Source: Puniceicoccales bacterium (GTDB taxonomy: Bacteria; Verrucomicrobiota; Verrucomicrobiia; Opitutales; JAIRLM01). From it: a DNA stretch of 17,348 bases. Both the position numbers and the translations under genes were made by a program. Location of the stretch: the NCBI GenBank assembly GCA_031258995.1, contig JAIRMB010000016.1, positions 1 to 17,348 of the forward strand, written 5' to 3'. Positions within the stretch are counted from its first letter, which is position 1. Each line of letters starts with the position of its first letter. The notes beneath the pieces were generated by a model that was given only the letters and a program-made list of their open reading frames with translations, did no database searches and had not been told where the DNA came from. Below are positions 9,042 through 16,353 of the stretch, one piece after another.

Positions 9042-9439
9042 GGGGGCGTATGGATTCGATCCCGCGAAGCAGAACGGCGCCGCGTGCCGGAGATGGATGG
9101 TTTGCTCCGTTATCAATCTGTCCAAATGTCGTAACTGGCAAAAACAAAATCATTAGGGGTCTCAGGTTCGGTTCTTCGGAGCCGGTCCGCGCGGCTGCCT
9201 AATCCTTGCCGCTTTCGATAGCGGCACGTCGCGGGGATTGACTGTCCGCTAGGTCCTCGCGGCGAACAACAGCGGACGGGGCCGTAGGCTGTGCGTGTCT
9301 GCGGTCGCATTTCACGCACTCGCTCCTGCGATCTTGCCGCGGCAGGCCGTGCGGGGCTAAATAAAAGCCGCGGCTACGCACGTAGAAGTACCGTTTGAGA
9401 GCGCGGGAGACGCGGGTTCGACTCCCGCCGCCTCCACCA
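9042..9439 (+). ncRNA. ssrA: tmRNA (transfer-messenger RNA), one-piece
   Basis: Rescues ribosomes stalled on broken messages and tags the product for proteolysis. The 5' end GGGGGCG (9042-9048) pairs with CGCCTCC (9429-9435), followed by an A discriminator and an encoded CCA ending at 9439, closing the tRNA-like acceptor stem. TGGATTCGAT just after the 5' end and GCGGGTTCGACTCCCGC (T arm) near the 3' end are tmRNA hallmarks. Length 398 is normal. The tag frame runs from a Gly resume codon GGC at 9137, after the characteristic GTAACT, to TAA at 9200-9202: 21 codons, GKNKIIRG...EPVRAAA. The Ala-Ala-Ala end suits ClpXP-type recognition. The Gly resume codon has precedent in Bacillus. The exact resume codon is inferred. 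Confidence 0.93.
9137..9202 (+). other. tmRNA tag-peptide reading frame
   Basis: 21 sense codons and TAA inside ssrA, beginning GGC AAA AAC AAA (GKNK) and ending GCG GCT GCC TAA (AAA-stop). The other two frames after the GTAACT resume signal either stop within 6 codons or run on without a stop. The tag is about twice the length of the common 10-residue tags and ends in VRAAA instead of the frequent LAA. Confidence 0.7.
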
Positions 9440-9452
9440 AATTTTCCTACTC

Positions 9453-9485
9453 CGACCGTGAAACGCCCGGTTCCACGGCCGGTCG
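9453..9485. terminator. Possible shared terminator hairpin between ssrA and the converging gene
   Basis: CGACCGTG (9453-9460) can pair imperfectly with CACGGCCGGTCG (9474-9485), with a bulge. It lies between the 3' end of tmRNA and the stop codon of the opposing frame, where a bidirectional terminator would be expected. Neither strand has a strong U-tract. Confidence 0.3.
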
Positions 9486-9489
9486 AAGG

Positions 9490-9702
9490 CTAACGGGCAA
9501 CCGAATCCTTTTGATCCGCCGGCGTATCCCCTTCGGCTTTCGTCCGCACCTGCTGCTGCGCTTCAGATTTTTTCAGATCGCAAAAGCCTAATTTCCACCC
9601 AATCCAAACAAAAAACGACCGAATGCTCCTTCCTACGGAAATAAACCAATTTCCGATGGCTACGAAAAATCGCTTCACCAAGGAAACAGGCGCCAGCTCG
9701 AC
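9490..9702 (-). other. -1 frame extension of the coiled-coil gene (70 residues)
   Basis: Reading in the -1 frame from the slippery A-run gives VELAPVSL then VKRFFVAIGNWFISVGRS, IRSFFVWIGWKLGF, and a polar tail ending DSVAR before TAG at 9492-9490. The frame has no stop between the A-run and that TAG. The first half is rich in Phe, Trp, Ile and Val with spaced Arg/Lys, like a membrane-associated helix pair. As a separate gene it would need TTG at 9681 or GTG at 9678 with no ribosome site, overlapping the upstream stop (TTGGTGA). Fusion by -1 frameshifting is therefore the better reading. A sequencing error or a mutation in the homopolymer would look the same. Confidence 0.55.
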
Positions 9703-10352
9703 TTTTTTTTTAGGCTTTGTCCTTTTTCTTCCTCCAGCGCCCGCTCACGCGCTTCCAAAGCTGCCCTACGCTCTGCCAGTTCACGCCGTACCTGTGCCTC
9801 TACCCCGGCATCGACAGCAGCTTGAGTTGGTGCCGCCAATTCAGCGGCTGCCAACCGATCCGCTGCAGTGCGCACCTTGCCCCTAAGCGGACTCGTTTGC
9901 GCTTCCAACTCAGCCGCACGGGCCCTGTCGCGGTCTGCAGCATTTAGTCGTTCGATTTCAACACGTTCGCCCTCGTTCCTTGGCACTACGGCGCCCCGCG
10001 TCACCGGATCCGCTATCAATCTTTTCCGTTCTTCCTGTTGGGCGTCGAGCTCCGGCTTGCACAGCTGCATCTTACCGCTAACATGGGCTTCGAAATCGGA
10101 AATAGACGCGCCCTTCGCAAAAAAACGCCGCTCCTCCTCGCGAATCCAGGCAAACTTCTCGGGATATAGAAATCTCCATGTCAATAAAATTAGCTCCGCC
10201 TCTGCGGGGTCGTGGAGAACACCCGTGGCTCCTTTCATAAGGCCATCCGACGCCGTGACCATAGGCTGCTTTGTCCAAGACACCAGTCCCCCACCCAAGC
10301 CTTCGGTGGCGTCCCCCACCCCCTTTTGCTGTACCGGTAAGCTAGTATTCAT
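9675..10352 (-). CDS. Coiled-coil protein of unknown function (0-frame product, probable frameshift gene)
   Basis: A 225-residue protein that I do not recognise. ATG at 10352 is chosen because GGAAGG lies 9 bases before it; the ATG at 10361 abuts that purine run and is less likely. Residues 1-70 are mixed (GLGGGLVSWTKQP, then AELILLTWRFLYPEKFAWI). From about 75 onward the chain is rich in Glu, Arg, Ala and Leu (VRRELAERRAALEARERALEEEKG), a strong coiled-coil signal. There is no signal peptide. The 0 frame ends KKKSSWRLFPW. Just before that end lies CTA AAA AAA AAG, where a -1 shift would replace the last 8 residues by a 70-residue hydrophobic tail, giving about 287 residues. It follows another coiled-coil gene by 27 bases, in an operon-like arrangement. 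Confidence 0.7.
   Translation of the reverse strand: MNTSLPVQQKGVGDATEGLGGGLVSWTKQPMVTASDGLMKGATGVLHDPAEAELILLTWRFLYPEKFAWIREEERRFFAKGASISDFEAHVSGKMQLCKPELDAQQEERKRLIADPVTRGAVVPRNEGERVEIERLNAADRDRARAAELEAQTSPLRGKVRTAADRLAAAELAAPTQAAVDAGVEAQVRRELAERRAALEARERALEEEKGQSLKKKSSWRLFPW
9702..9724 (-). promoter_or_regulatory. Candidate programmed -1 frameshift site (A-AAA-AAG with upstream Shine-Dalgarno)
   Basis: The minus strand reads CTA AAA AAA AAG in the 0 frame, with nine consecutive A at 9711-9703. The heptamer A-AAA-AAG (9708-9702) is in the correct phase and is the same one used by Escherichia coli dnaX. An AAGGA (9724-9720) ends 11 bases before the heptamer, close to the spacing of the dnaX stimulatory Shine-Dalgarno; a GGAGGA lies further up at 9735-9730. 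No strong downstream stem-loop is evident. The A9 run would also permit transcriptional slippage. Confidence 0.5.
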
Positions 10353-10379
10353 AATTTCCATCCTTCCCGTATTTTGCTT

Positions 10380-11057
10380 TTACGCGACGGAACAGAGCGT
10401 CTCGTACCACTTTTCATTTTTCCGCTCTTGGGCGCGAACTTCGGCCGCGCGGCTACGCAACTCCGTCTCACGCTCCTTCAGCCGCAACGTGCTCTCACGA
10501 ACATCTAACTCTGCGTATTCGGCAGCATGCTCCTCCAACCTTTTCTTTCTAGCCGCCACCTCCATGGCTTCCCTGTCGGCAGCCAAACTTTTCATGCGCG
10601 CCTCTGATTCCGCCAAAAGAGCTTCTGCTTTTGCCTTCTCCGCCTCCGCTTCCGCACACTGAGATTTGGCGCACGCGTCGCGGACTGCCGCCGCCGATTT
10701 GCCGGAAATTTCTTCCATCAACTTCGGCATGGCCTCCTCGAGGCCTCTCAGCGCTACTGCTTGAGCCGCAGGATTTTCGGTTGACGCCAACGCAAGATAA
10801 TAGGTCGCACATACGGCAAGCCACGGCGAATTAAACGAATACGCTAGAGCGATGGCACCAGCCTGCGCTTGCAAGCCAACCAGACGATCATAGGTCTGCA
10901 TTAGTCGGTCTAGCGATGTCGGATCGACATGACTAGACTGCGCCAGCTTATCAAACGAATCAAGCACCCGATCGGATTGCTTTTGTAACGAAGCTAAGAC
11001 AATCGCCGCATCCACAGGAGCATCGGACTTCGCAACCCCAAGATCTGCATTCGACAT
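10380..11057 (-). CDS. Coiled-coil protein of unknown function
   Basis: A 225-residue protein of no family I recognise. ATG at 11057 has an excellent ribosome site (GGAGG, 5-base spacing). The frame is open further upstream, and ATG at 11126 would add a 23-residue N terminus, but without a ribosome site. Residues 1-60 are helical and polar (VLASLQKQSDRVLDSFDKLA). Residues about 65-95 are more apolar (LQAQAGAIALAYSFNSPWL, ATYYLALA) but too broken for a clear membrane segment. From about 120 there is a long Ala/Glu/Lys/Arg coiled coil (EAEAEKAKAEALLAESEARM to ERETELRSRAAEVRAQERK). The second coiled-coil gene follows by 27 bases and is exactly the same length (678 bases), yet I see no alignable identity, so distant paralogy is only a possibility. 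Confidence 0.75.
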   Translation of the reverse strand: MSNADLGVAKSDAPVDAAIVLASLQKQSDRVLDSFDKLAQSSHVDPTSLDRLMQTYDRLVGLQAQAGAIALAYSFNSPWLAVCATYYLALASTENPAAQAVALRGLEEAMPKLMEEISGKSAAAVRDACAKSQCAEAEAEKAKAEALLAESEARMKSLAADREAMEVAARKKRLEEHAAEYAELDVRESTLRLKERETELRSRAAEVRAQERKNEKWYETLCSVA

Positions 11058-11126
11058 AGAAACCTCCAGGCCGTACCCAGGAGGATTTGCCGGTAAAAGC
11101 AAGTCGATATTTTGAAAGCAATTCAT

Positions 11127-11132
11127 ATTATA
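11127..11132 (-). promoter_or_regulatory. Possible -10 element for the coiled-coil gene pair
   Basis: A perfect TATAAT on the minus strand lies within an AT-rich patch (11124-11145), directly after the ftsQ stop and 69 bases before the first coiled-coil start. The hexamer 17 bases upstream (GAGCAA) is a poor -35, so the promoter is tentative. If real, it would uncouple the pair from the envelope operon. Confidence 0.3.
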
Positions 11133-11145
11133 TTTATTTCTACGA

Positions 11146-12030
11146 TCAATTGCTCGATTGCAGCGGCTTGACGTAGGCCCTTCCGCGGATGCTGAGATCC
11201 ACCCGGTCCAGCGGCAAAAGGTGGCGCTCTCTGGCGTCCCGAAGAATGTACTCCAGCTCTTCGAATTGCTTTGAGAGATCTTCGCTTCGTAAGCGAAGGT
11301 GCACAATGGTGGGGCAACGCACTTCAAACTCTTCCAGCTTGCCTGTGCGGCCGCAGGCACCCTCGTCCACAGAAATGGCGGACCAGGCCCCGACCGTCGA
11401 TCCGCCGATCTCTTTTGCCTCTTGAAGAACTTTGCACAGTTGAGGCACGAAGAGGAGAATGGTGCCGGCCACCGCGGGGGGCGAGCAATGGAGCTGCGGC
11501 AGCGACGCAATCGCGTTCTCGCACAAACCGATGCAAGGAAATACGAAGCCGTCAGAGGAGACGAAGAGCCACTCGCGACTACCCCGTTGGGCCACCTTAA
11601 AGAGCGGAATCCGTTCCAAAATTTTTACGCTCAACGTATTAGGGTAGGCCCGTTCCACGTGCGCATCGCGGACTTGAGGACATTTGAGCAGCTCGGTGCG
11701 GCAGCGGTGGATGTCGATGGCGCCGAGGCTCGTCCCTCGAGGCAGGCGCAGCAGCCGCAAAACCTGTCCCCGAGGCAGCGTTCCGGCCGTCCGAATTTCC
11801 ACCCGTTCCAGTCGATATCTGGCGGCCAAGCGCCGCTCTACGGCGCCGCGCAGCTGCCGCGCGCCGAAAAGAGCGGCAAAGGAAAAGAGCGCGAAGAGGA
11901 GTAAGATGGCCACGCGCTTCCCGACAGGATGGCCCACGGGCTTTTGCGCCATTCCCCTCTGTCGAACCCTGCGCTTTGCGGGACGGCGAGGGAGAGCGGT
12001 CTTCGCAGAATTTTTTTCGTGCGCTTTCAT
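11146..12030 (-). CDS. ftsQ: Cell division protein FtsQ
   Basis: Bitopic inner-membrane divisome protein linking early and late division proteins. From the ATG at 12030 it is 294 residues. A basic cytoplasmic N terminus (LPRRPAKRRVRQRG) is followed by one membrane helix at about 40-56 (VAILLLFALFSFAALFG). Next comes a POTRA domain at about 74-150 (YRLERVEIRTAGTLPRGQVL, LLKCPQVRDAHVERAYPNTLSVKILERIPLFKV), then the FtsQ beta domain ending in DRVDLSIRGRAYVK. ATG at 12030 forms an ATGA overlap with the ddl stop, indicating translational coupling; the in-frame upstream codon at 12084 lies inside ddl and is rejected. ftsA and ftsZ, commonly next, are absent; 88 bases separate it from an unrelated coiled-coil gene. 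Confidence 0.93.
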   Translation of the reverse strand: MKAHEKNSAKTALPRRPAKRRVRQRGMAQKPVGHPVGKRVAILLLFALFSFAALFGARQLRGAVERRLAARYRLERVEIRTAGTLPRGQVLRLLRLPRGTSLGAIDIHRCRTELLKCPQVRDAHVERAYPNTLSVKILERIPLFKVAQRGSREWLFVSSDGFVFPCIGLCENAIASLPQLHCSPPAVAGTILLFVPQLCKVLQEAKEIGGSTVGAWSAISVDEGACGRTGKLEEFEVRCPTIVHLRLRSEDLSKQFEELEYILRDARERHLLPLDRVDLSIRGRAYVKPLQSSN

Positions 12031-12962
12031 GGGTAGCGGTAGCGGTGTCGCTCCAGAGCCGGCTGGATCAATTTCCGTAGGCATTCGGCAGATGAAATGC
12101 CCGCGCCGAGGGCACAGGCAGGGAAGAAACTGGTCTCCGCAAAGCCAGGGATGCCATTGATTTCAAGAAAGAAGATTGCGCCGTCGGAGCGGAGGAGAAA
12201 ATCCGCGCGGGCCCAATCCCGACAGGCGCAAAGTGAAAACGCCCGTTCGGCGTAGTTGCGAAGCCGGGCCGTCAGCTCACCCCCAATGGGGGCGGGACAT
12301 AGGTGCTCCGCAGCGTCAACCCCGTACTTTGCCTCATAGCTCAAAAAGCCCTCGCCGCAAAGTGTTTCTAGGACAGGGAGAGCCCTCCCCTGCAGAAGCG
12401 CCACGGTAACATTCCGGCCCCGACAGAACGGCTCCACGATCCAGTGGCCCTCCCGTACCTGATCTAGGGCTCCAATCCAACTGCCCCTATCCCTGCACGG
12501 ATAGCATTGAATGCTACTGCCCTTATCGTTAGGCTTTAGAAAAAGTTCGGATGCGCCGACGGTCTCACAAACCACTTCGAAGGAAAGCTTTCCTTTCTCC
12601 GTCGCGGCAAATGCGAAATGGGGAAGTGTGGGGATGTCGCCACCGGCCACCCGCTCCTTAGTGCGTGCCTTGTTGATAGTGAGTTCCATACTGTCTTTTC
12701 CGCTTCCCACATAGACAAAGCCGTCCCTATCGAGAAGGGCCTGCAGGCGCCCGTCTTCGCCAAATTCGCCGTGTATGAGCGGAAAGATAACCGTGCGGCG
12801 CGCATCTAGGCCCACGGGGAGCAGATCATCCGCTAACTCGACGAGTCTAGAGGGGAAAAGACTAGCAAGAATGCCGTGCGCATGGCGGCCAGACCGCAGC
12901 GAAATTTCCCGTTCGCTAGAGGCCGCTCCGGACAGGATCAGAACTTCGTAATTTGCGCTCAA
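12027..12962 (-). CDS. ddl: D-alanine--D-alanine ligase
   Basis: ATP-grasp enzyme that joins two D-Ala for the peptidoglycan stem peptide; cytoplasmic. At 311 residues it has normal length. Motifs: SGAASSEREISLRSG near the N terminus (substrate loop), PLIHGEFGEDGRLQALL at about 61-77, the ATP-binding segment ELFLKPNDKGSSI, the RGRNVTVALLQG strand, DFLLRSDGAIFFLEINGIPGF with Glu and Asn for metal (LEVNTLPG in most family members; here the Thr is Gly). The TTG start at 12962 shares bases with the murB stop (TTGA) and has AGAGGA 6 bases upstream. The stop overlaps the ftsQ start in turn, so murB-ddl-ftsQ are translationally coupled. Confidence 0.95.
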   Translation of the reverse strand: MSANYEVLILSGAASSEREISLRSGRHAHGILASLFPSRLVELADDLLPVGLDARRTVIFPLIHGEFGEDGRLQALLDRDGFVYVGSGKDSMELTINKARTKERVAGGDIPTLPHFAFAATEKGKLSFEVVCETVGASELFLKPNDKGSSIQCYPCRDRGSWIGALDQVREGHWIVEPFCRGRNVTVALLQGRALPVLETLCGEGFLSYEAKYGVDAAEHLCPAPIGGELTARLRNYAERAFSLCACRDWARADFLLRSDGAIFFLEINGIPGFAETSFFPACALGAGISSAECLRKLIQPALERHRYRYP

Positions 12963-13933
12963 GGGGATTCCTCTGGGGAGTTTGCCAAGTAGTACACTTC
13001 CGGCTCTAAGTCAATCTTAAAACGTTCCCTAACAGTGTGCTTGACAAAGAATGTGAGATTCAGAACATCGGCACAAGTGGCGCCGCCGGCGTTGACGGCG
13101 AAATTGCCGTGCTTTCGGGAAATTTGCGCGCCGCCCACCCGAAATCCCTTCAAGCCGGCCCGTTCGATCAATTCCCCAGCCGAATGGCTAGGAGGATTGC
13201 GAAAGAGACTGCCCGCGCTCGGCTCCCGCGGCTGTCGCTCCCGCCGCATTTTTGCCATCTCTTTTTGCCGGCGAAAGATGTGATCTTTGTCTCCCTCTTG
13301 CCGGAGCAGTTCCACAGAAAGTACGATAGCGCCCGCCGGCAGGAAGGAACGCCGATAGGAAAATGCCGGTCGCAGGCGGGCAAATTCTCCATCTGGCTGT
13401 AAAATAGCCACTTCCCTAATTAGATCACCGATGGCGGAACCGAATGCTCCCGCATTTTGAAAAATGGCCCCACCGACGGTGCCCGGTATGCCGTTGCAAA
13501 ATTCATAGCCGCCGATGGCGTTCTCCCCGCAGAGACGGCCGAGGCATCGCAGAGAAAGGCCGCAGCGAGCGGTAATTCCTTCCGATCGAAAATAGTAACG
13601 CTCCCAAAAGGCCCCACGGAGGCGCAGAACAAGTCCGAAAAAACCTCCGTCGTCTACGAGCAGATTCGTGCCGGCTCCGAGGACAAAGACGCGCAATTCC
13701 GCCTCTCGGGCACAGCGGAGGAGGCGACGCAATTCTTCCAGCGAATGCGGTTCGGCAAAAAAGCGAGCCGGTCCGCCGATGCGGAGAGAGGTGAAGCGGG
13801 CCATGGGGACGTTTTCTGCTAAGGCATAGTGTGGCAGAAATTTGTGAATTTTTTTCAGGAAACGATCCTCTCGGAACCGTCGATCGATGGCTTCGAGGAA
13901 AAATTTTTTCGAACCTTGCCGGAATTGGTCCAT
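12959..13933 (-). CDS. murB: UDP-N-acetylenolpyruvoylglucosamine reductase
   Basis: FAD enzyme that reduces UDP-GlcNAc-enolpyruvate to UDP-MurNAc with NADPH. From the ATG at 13933 it is 324 residues. FAD-binding segments: ARFTSLRIGGPARFFAEP, FVLGAGTNLLVDDGGF and NGIPGTVGGAIFQNAGAFG. SAGSLFRNP carries the catalytic Ser of type II enzymes, and LKGFRVGGAQISRKHGNFAVN follows as usual; the terminal LEPEVYYL holds the active-site Glu. ATG at 13933 lies one base after the murG stop. A TTG at 13969 would extend the N terminus by 12 residues within murG and is less likely. In many bacteria murC separates murG and murB; here it does not. Confidence 0.96.
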   Translation of the reverse strand: MDQFRQGSKKFFLEAIDRRFREDRFLKKIHKFLPHYALAENVPMARFTSLRIGGPARFFAEPHSLEELRRLLRCAREAELRVFVLGAGTNLLVDDGGFFGLVLRLRGAFWERYYFRSEGITARCGLSLRCLGRLCGENAIGGYEFCNGIPGTVGGAIFQNAGAFGSAIGDLIREVAILQPDGEFARLRPAFSYRRSFLPAGAIVLSVELLRQEGDKDHIFRRQKEMAKMRRERQPREPSAGSLFRNPPSHSAGELIERAGLKGFRVGGAQISRKHGNFAVNAGGATCADVLNLTFFVKHTVRERFKIDLEPEVYYLANSPEESP

Positions 13934-13934
13934 G

Positions 13935-15029
13935 CTAGCGGTGCCGAAGATCTTCCAAAATGGTATCAATGATCAATTGGGCCGCATTCCCCGTCTCCGC
14001 CCGGAGTCGGCCGAGGGCACACGCCATCTCCTTCGCTCGCTCCGGTTCGGCCAGACGAAGCACATTTGCCAAGAGGTATCCCATGCGATCCTGCGGCAGC
14101 AGAATCGACGCGCCGGCCGCCTCCATGGCTCGACCGTTAGCCAATTGATGGTCACCCGAGGAAGAAGGATAGGGTACGAGCACGTTTGGCAGCCCAACGG
14201 CCACCAGTTCCGCCAGGGTGCCAGCGCCCGCCCGACAAACGGCAACGTCCGCGGCCGAATAAAGTAGGGCCATGGTGCCACTGAAAGGCAAGTAGCGCAT
14301 GATCAACCGATTGCCGTTTTTATCGCGGAGAGATCGCTCCAGCTCACCTCCGCCGGGACCGGTTAGGCAGATCCCATGAAAACCGTGGGCGGCCAATTCC
14401 CGTTCCCGCTCTACCATCCAGTGAACCAGCACTCTGGCGCCCTGGCTTCCGCCTACCAGAAGCAGCAGGCGGCCCGATTCGGGTAAATTTAGAGCCCTGC
14501 GTGCCTCTGCTCTCTCGATTGGCACAAAATCCCTTCGGAGCGGGCAGCCCGCAGCAAGAAATTTTTCGCTACGGCCGTAACGCTTGCGCGCCTTTAGGGG
14601 CAGTGGAAGGAATACGCGACGGGCAAAGGGGCTTAGCAGCCGGACGGCCTTACCGAGGCGTAAATTGGATTCATGCAAATAGATAGGCTTTCGTCGAAGA
14701 AGCGCCGCCAGCCCCACCCAAAGGGACGTGAAGCCGCCGAAGGCCAGCACTGCATCGACTTTTTCCCGGTTCAGCAACTTCCACGCCCGCAAAAATCCAC
14801 GTAGGCCGTTCCAAAAAAAACTCATCAATGGGACCGGCCGCAAACTAAATCCGCTCCCAGGAAGAGGATAAAACTTCAAATTGCCGTAGTCGGCTGCAAG
14901 TCGGCCATCGACCCCTTTTTCGCTGATGGCTATGGGCCCGCTGTGGCCCAATTCGCTCAATCGCTGTGCAATGGCAATCCCTGGAGACAGGTGCCCGCCC
15001 GTTCCGCCGCAGGCTATCAGAATCCGCAC
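13935..15029 (-). CDS. murG: MurG, lipid II-forming N-acetylglucosaminyltransferase
   Basis: GT28 glycosyltransferase that adds GlcNAc to lipid I on the inner face of the membrane, giving lipid II. From the chosen GTG it is 364 residues. The N-terminal motif ILIACGGTGGHLSPGIAIA binds the lipid substrate and pyrophosphate; VDAVLAFGGFTSLWVGLAAL and IYLHESNLRLGKA follow the family pattern; LLLLVGGSQGARVL starts the second Rossmann domain; CRAGAGTLAELVAVGLPNVLVPYP and GDHQLANGRAMEAAGA bind UDP-GlcNAc. Two adjacent GTG codons (15032, 15029) follow a GGGGGA run; the second gives better spacing. The frame is open further upstream to 15182 but overlaps lpxK without MurG similarity. Confidence 0.96.
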   Translation of the reverse strand: MRILIACGGTGGHLSPGIAIAQRLSELGHSGPIAISEKGVDGRLAADYGNLKFYPLPGSGFSLRPVPLMSFFWNGLRGFLRAWKLLNREKVDAVLAFGGFTSLWVGLAALLRRKPIYLHESNLRLGKAVRLLSPFARRVFLPLPLKARKRYGRSEKFLAAGCPLRRDFVPIERAEARRALNLPESGRLLLLVGGSQGARVLVHWMVERERELAAHGFHGICLTGPGGGELERSLRDKNGNRLIMRYLPFSGTMALLYSAADVAVCRAGAGTLAELVAVGLPNVLVPYPSSSGDHQLANGRAMEAAGASILLPQDRMGYLLANVLRLAEPERAKEMACALGRLRAETGNAAQLIIDTILEDLRHR

Positions 15030-15093
15030 CACGGTCCCCCATTGGGTCCGGCCACTGCTCCTTTGGCAACGGCAATTTATCGGTAGACGAAAT

Positions 15094-16338
15094 TTAGGGT
15101 GCCGGATGTTCCGCCGGAGGAGGTTGGCCGCCGACCCGTCGGAGCAGCTCTTGGAAGTCTTTTTCGCCCCGCAAAATTTCAATCTCTACACGCAAGTAGT
15201 AAGTAGGCAATGGATAGTATTGATTTGGATTAAGGCGGACGGCGTCCTTTTCGGTGGTGAGAACCCACTCTGCCCCCCGAGCTATGGCTGTCGTAAAAAT
15301 CTTTTCCAAATCTTCCTCTTGGAAACGGTAGTGGTCAGGGAAGCGCTTTCTGTGCACCAAAATTGCGCCTTCCTCTTCCAGGAAGCGTTCGAAGCTCTCT
15401 TGCATAGCGATCCCGCTAAAGGCCGCCAGCCGCCGTCCTGCGAGGGAAGCGAGCGGGATCGGCGTGCCGGTCCCATGAACTTCGCAGAGCCGCTTCGGGC
15501 TATGGCGACAAAGAATGATGGGCGCCCGTGGCGACTTATGTCTTTCTAAAAAACTCGCCAGCCTCCGGTCCACCGTTCCGTCGGATTTGGTAAGAAAAAT
15601 GTGCGTGGCCCTCTTCATTTGCTGGGGCGGCTCACGGAGGATGCCGCGCGGAAGCAGGTGGCCGCTACCGAACGGAGTTGTGCGATCGATGAGCAGTAGG
15701 TTGAGCTGCGCCTTAAGCCGCAGGTGCTGGAATCCGTCGTCCAAAATGAGCGTGTCGCAGCCGAAATGGCCAATGGCGAACTTGCCCGCGTGGACCCGAT
15801 TGCGGTCGGTAATCACGGCAACGCCGGGCAAATTGCGGGCCAGCATGTGGGGCTCGTCGCCGGCAATTTCCGCGCCCAACAGCACGGATTTTCCATCGGA
15901 GACCACCCGCGGTGGGGTGCACTCGCCGTGGGTAATTGCACGTAAAATGTGCTGCCAGAGCGGTTCCGGCTGACTGCGGTAGCCGCGACTAAGAATGGCC
16001 ACCGAGCGGCCACGGCAGGCCAATTCCCGAGCCAACAGTTCCACGAAAGGCGTCTTGCCGGTCCCTCCCACCGTTAAATTCCCCACGGAAATCACAGGGC
16101 AACCCAAATATTGAGAGTGTAAAATACGTTGGTCGTAAAGAAAACGCCGCAGGGCGGTGAGGGCACGGAAAGGAATTGAAAGGCCACGGAGAAAAGGTCG
16201 GACGATTGCGATCCCGACACCGCTTTTCCGTTCATAGAGGATGTCGGTCATGAAGCGCTCCGCGGTCCGATCCAAGCGGCGCAGGGGGCGCAGTACCCGT
16301 CTGCGAAATTTAAGCCGCCGGTAGCGTAGCCAACGCAT
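15094..16338 (-). CDS. lpxK: Tetraacyldisaccharide 4'-kinase (LpxK)
   Basis: Phosphorylates the 4' position of the lipid A disaccharide precursor at the inner membrane, which shows the organism makes lipid A. At 414 residues it is longer than the 320-340 of proteobacterial LpxK. The excess is mainly an Arg-rich N terminus (about 1-40) ahead of the usual membrane-associated region (IAIVRPFLRGLSIPFRALTAL). The Walker A loop is VGNLTVGGTGKTPFVE (GGTGKT at about 91-96); LILDDGFQHLRL is the Walker B region; GHLLPRGILREPP and WVLTTEKDAVRL are also diagnostic. ATG at 16338 is chosen; GTG at 16347 adds three residues. It begins 15 bases after the rho stop and ends 64 bases before murG. Confidence 0.96.
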   Translation of the reverse strand: MRWLRYRRLKFRRRVLRPLRRLDRTAERFMTDILYERKSGVGIAIVRPFLRGLSIPFRALTALRRFLYDQRILHSQYLGCPVISVGNLTVGGTGKTPFVELLARELACRGRSVAILSRGYRSQPEPLWQHILRAITHGECTPPRVVSDGKSVLLGAEIAGDEPHMLARNLPGVAVITDRNRVHAGKFAIGHFGCDTLILDDGFQHLRLKAQLNLLLIDRTTPFGSGHLLPRGILREPPQQMKRATHIFLTKSDGTVDRRLASFLERHKSPRAPIILCRHSPKRLCEVHGTGTPIPLASLAGRRLAAFSGIAMQESFERFLEEEGAILVHRKRFPDHYRFQEEDLEKIFTTAIARGAEWVLTTEKDAVRLNPNQYYPLPTYYLRVEIEILRGEKDFQELLRRVGGQPPPAEHPAP

Positions 16339-16353
16339 GATGTCCACGCCATT

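Noticed and set aside
9362..9439. Ordinary tRNA gene ending in CCA
   Set aside because: The T arm and acceptor 3' half are present, but no D arm or anticodon arm precedes them; the matching acceptor 5' half lies 398 bases upstream with a tmRNA start motif.
9490..9681. Independent 63-residue gene starting at TTG 9681
   Set aside because: It has no ribosome site and its frame is open back into the A9 run of the preceding gene, so a -1 frame extension explains it better. Translational reinitiation at TTGGTGA cannot be fully excluded.
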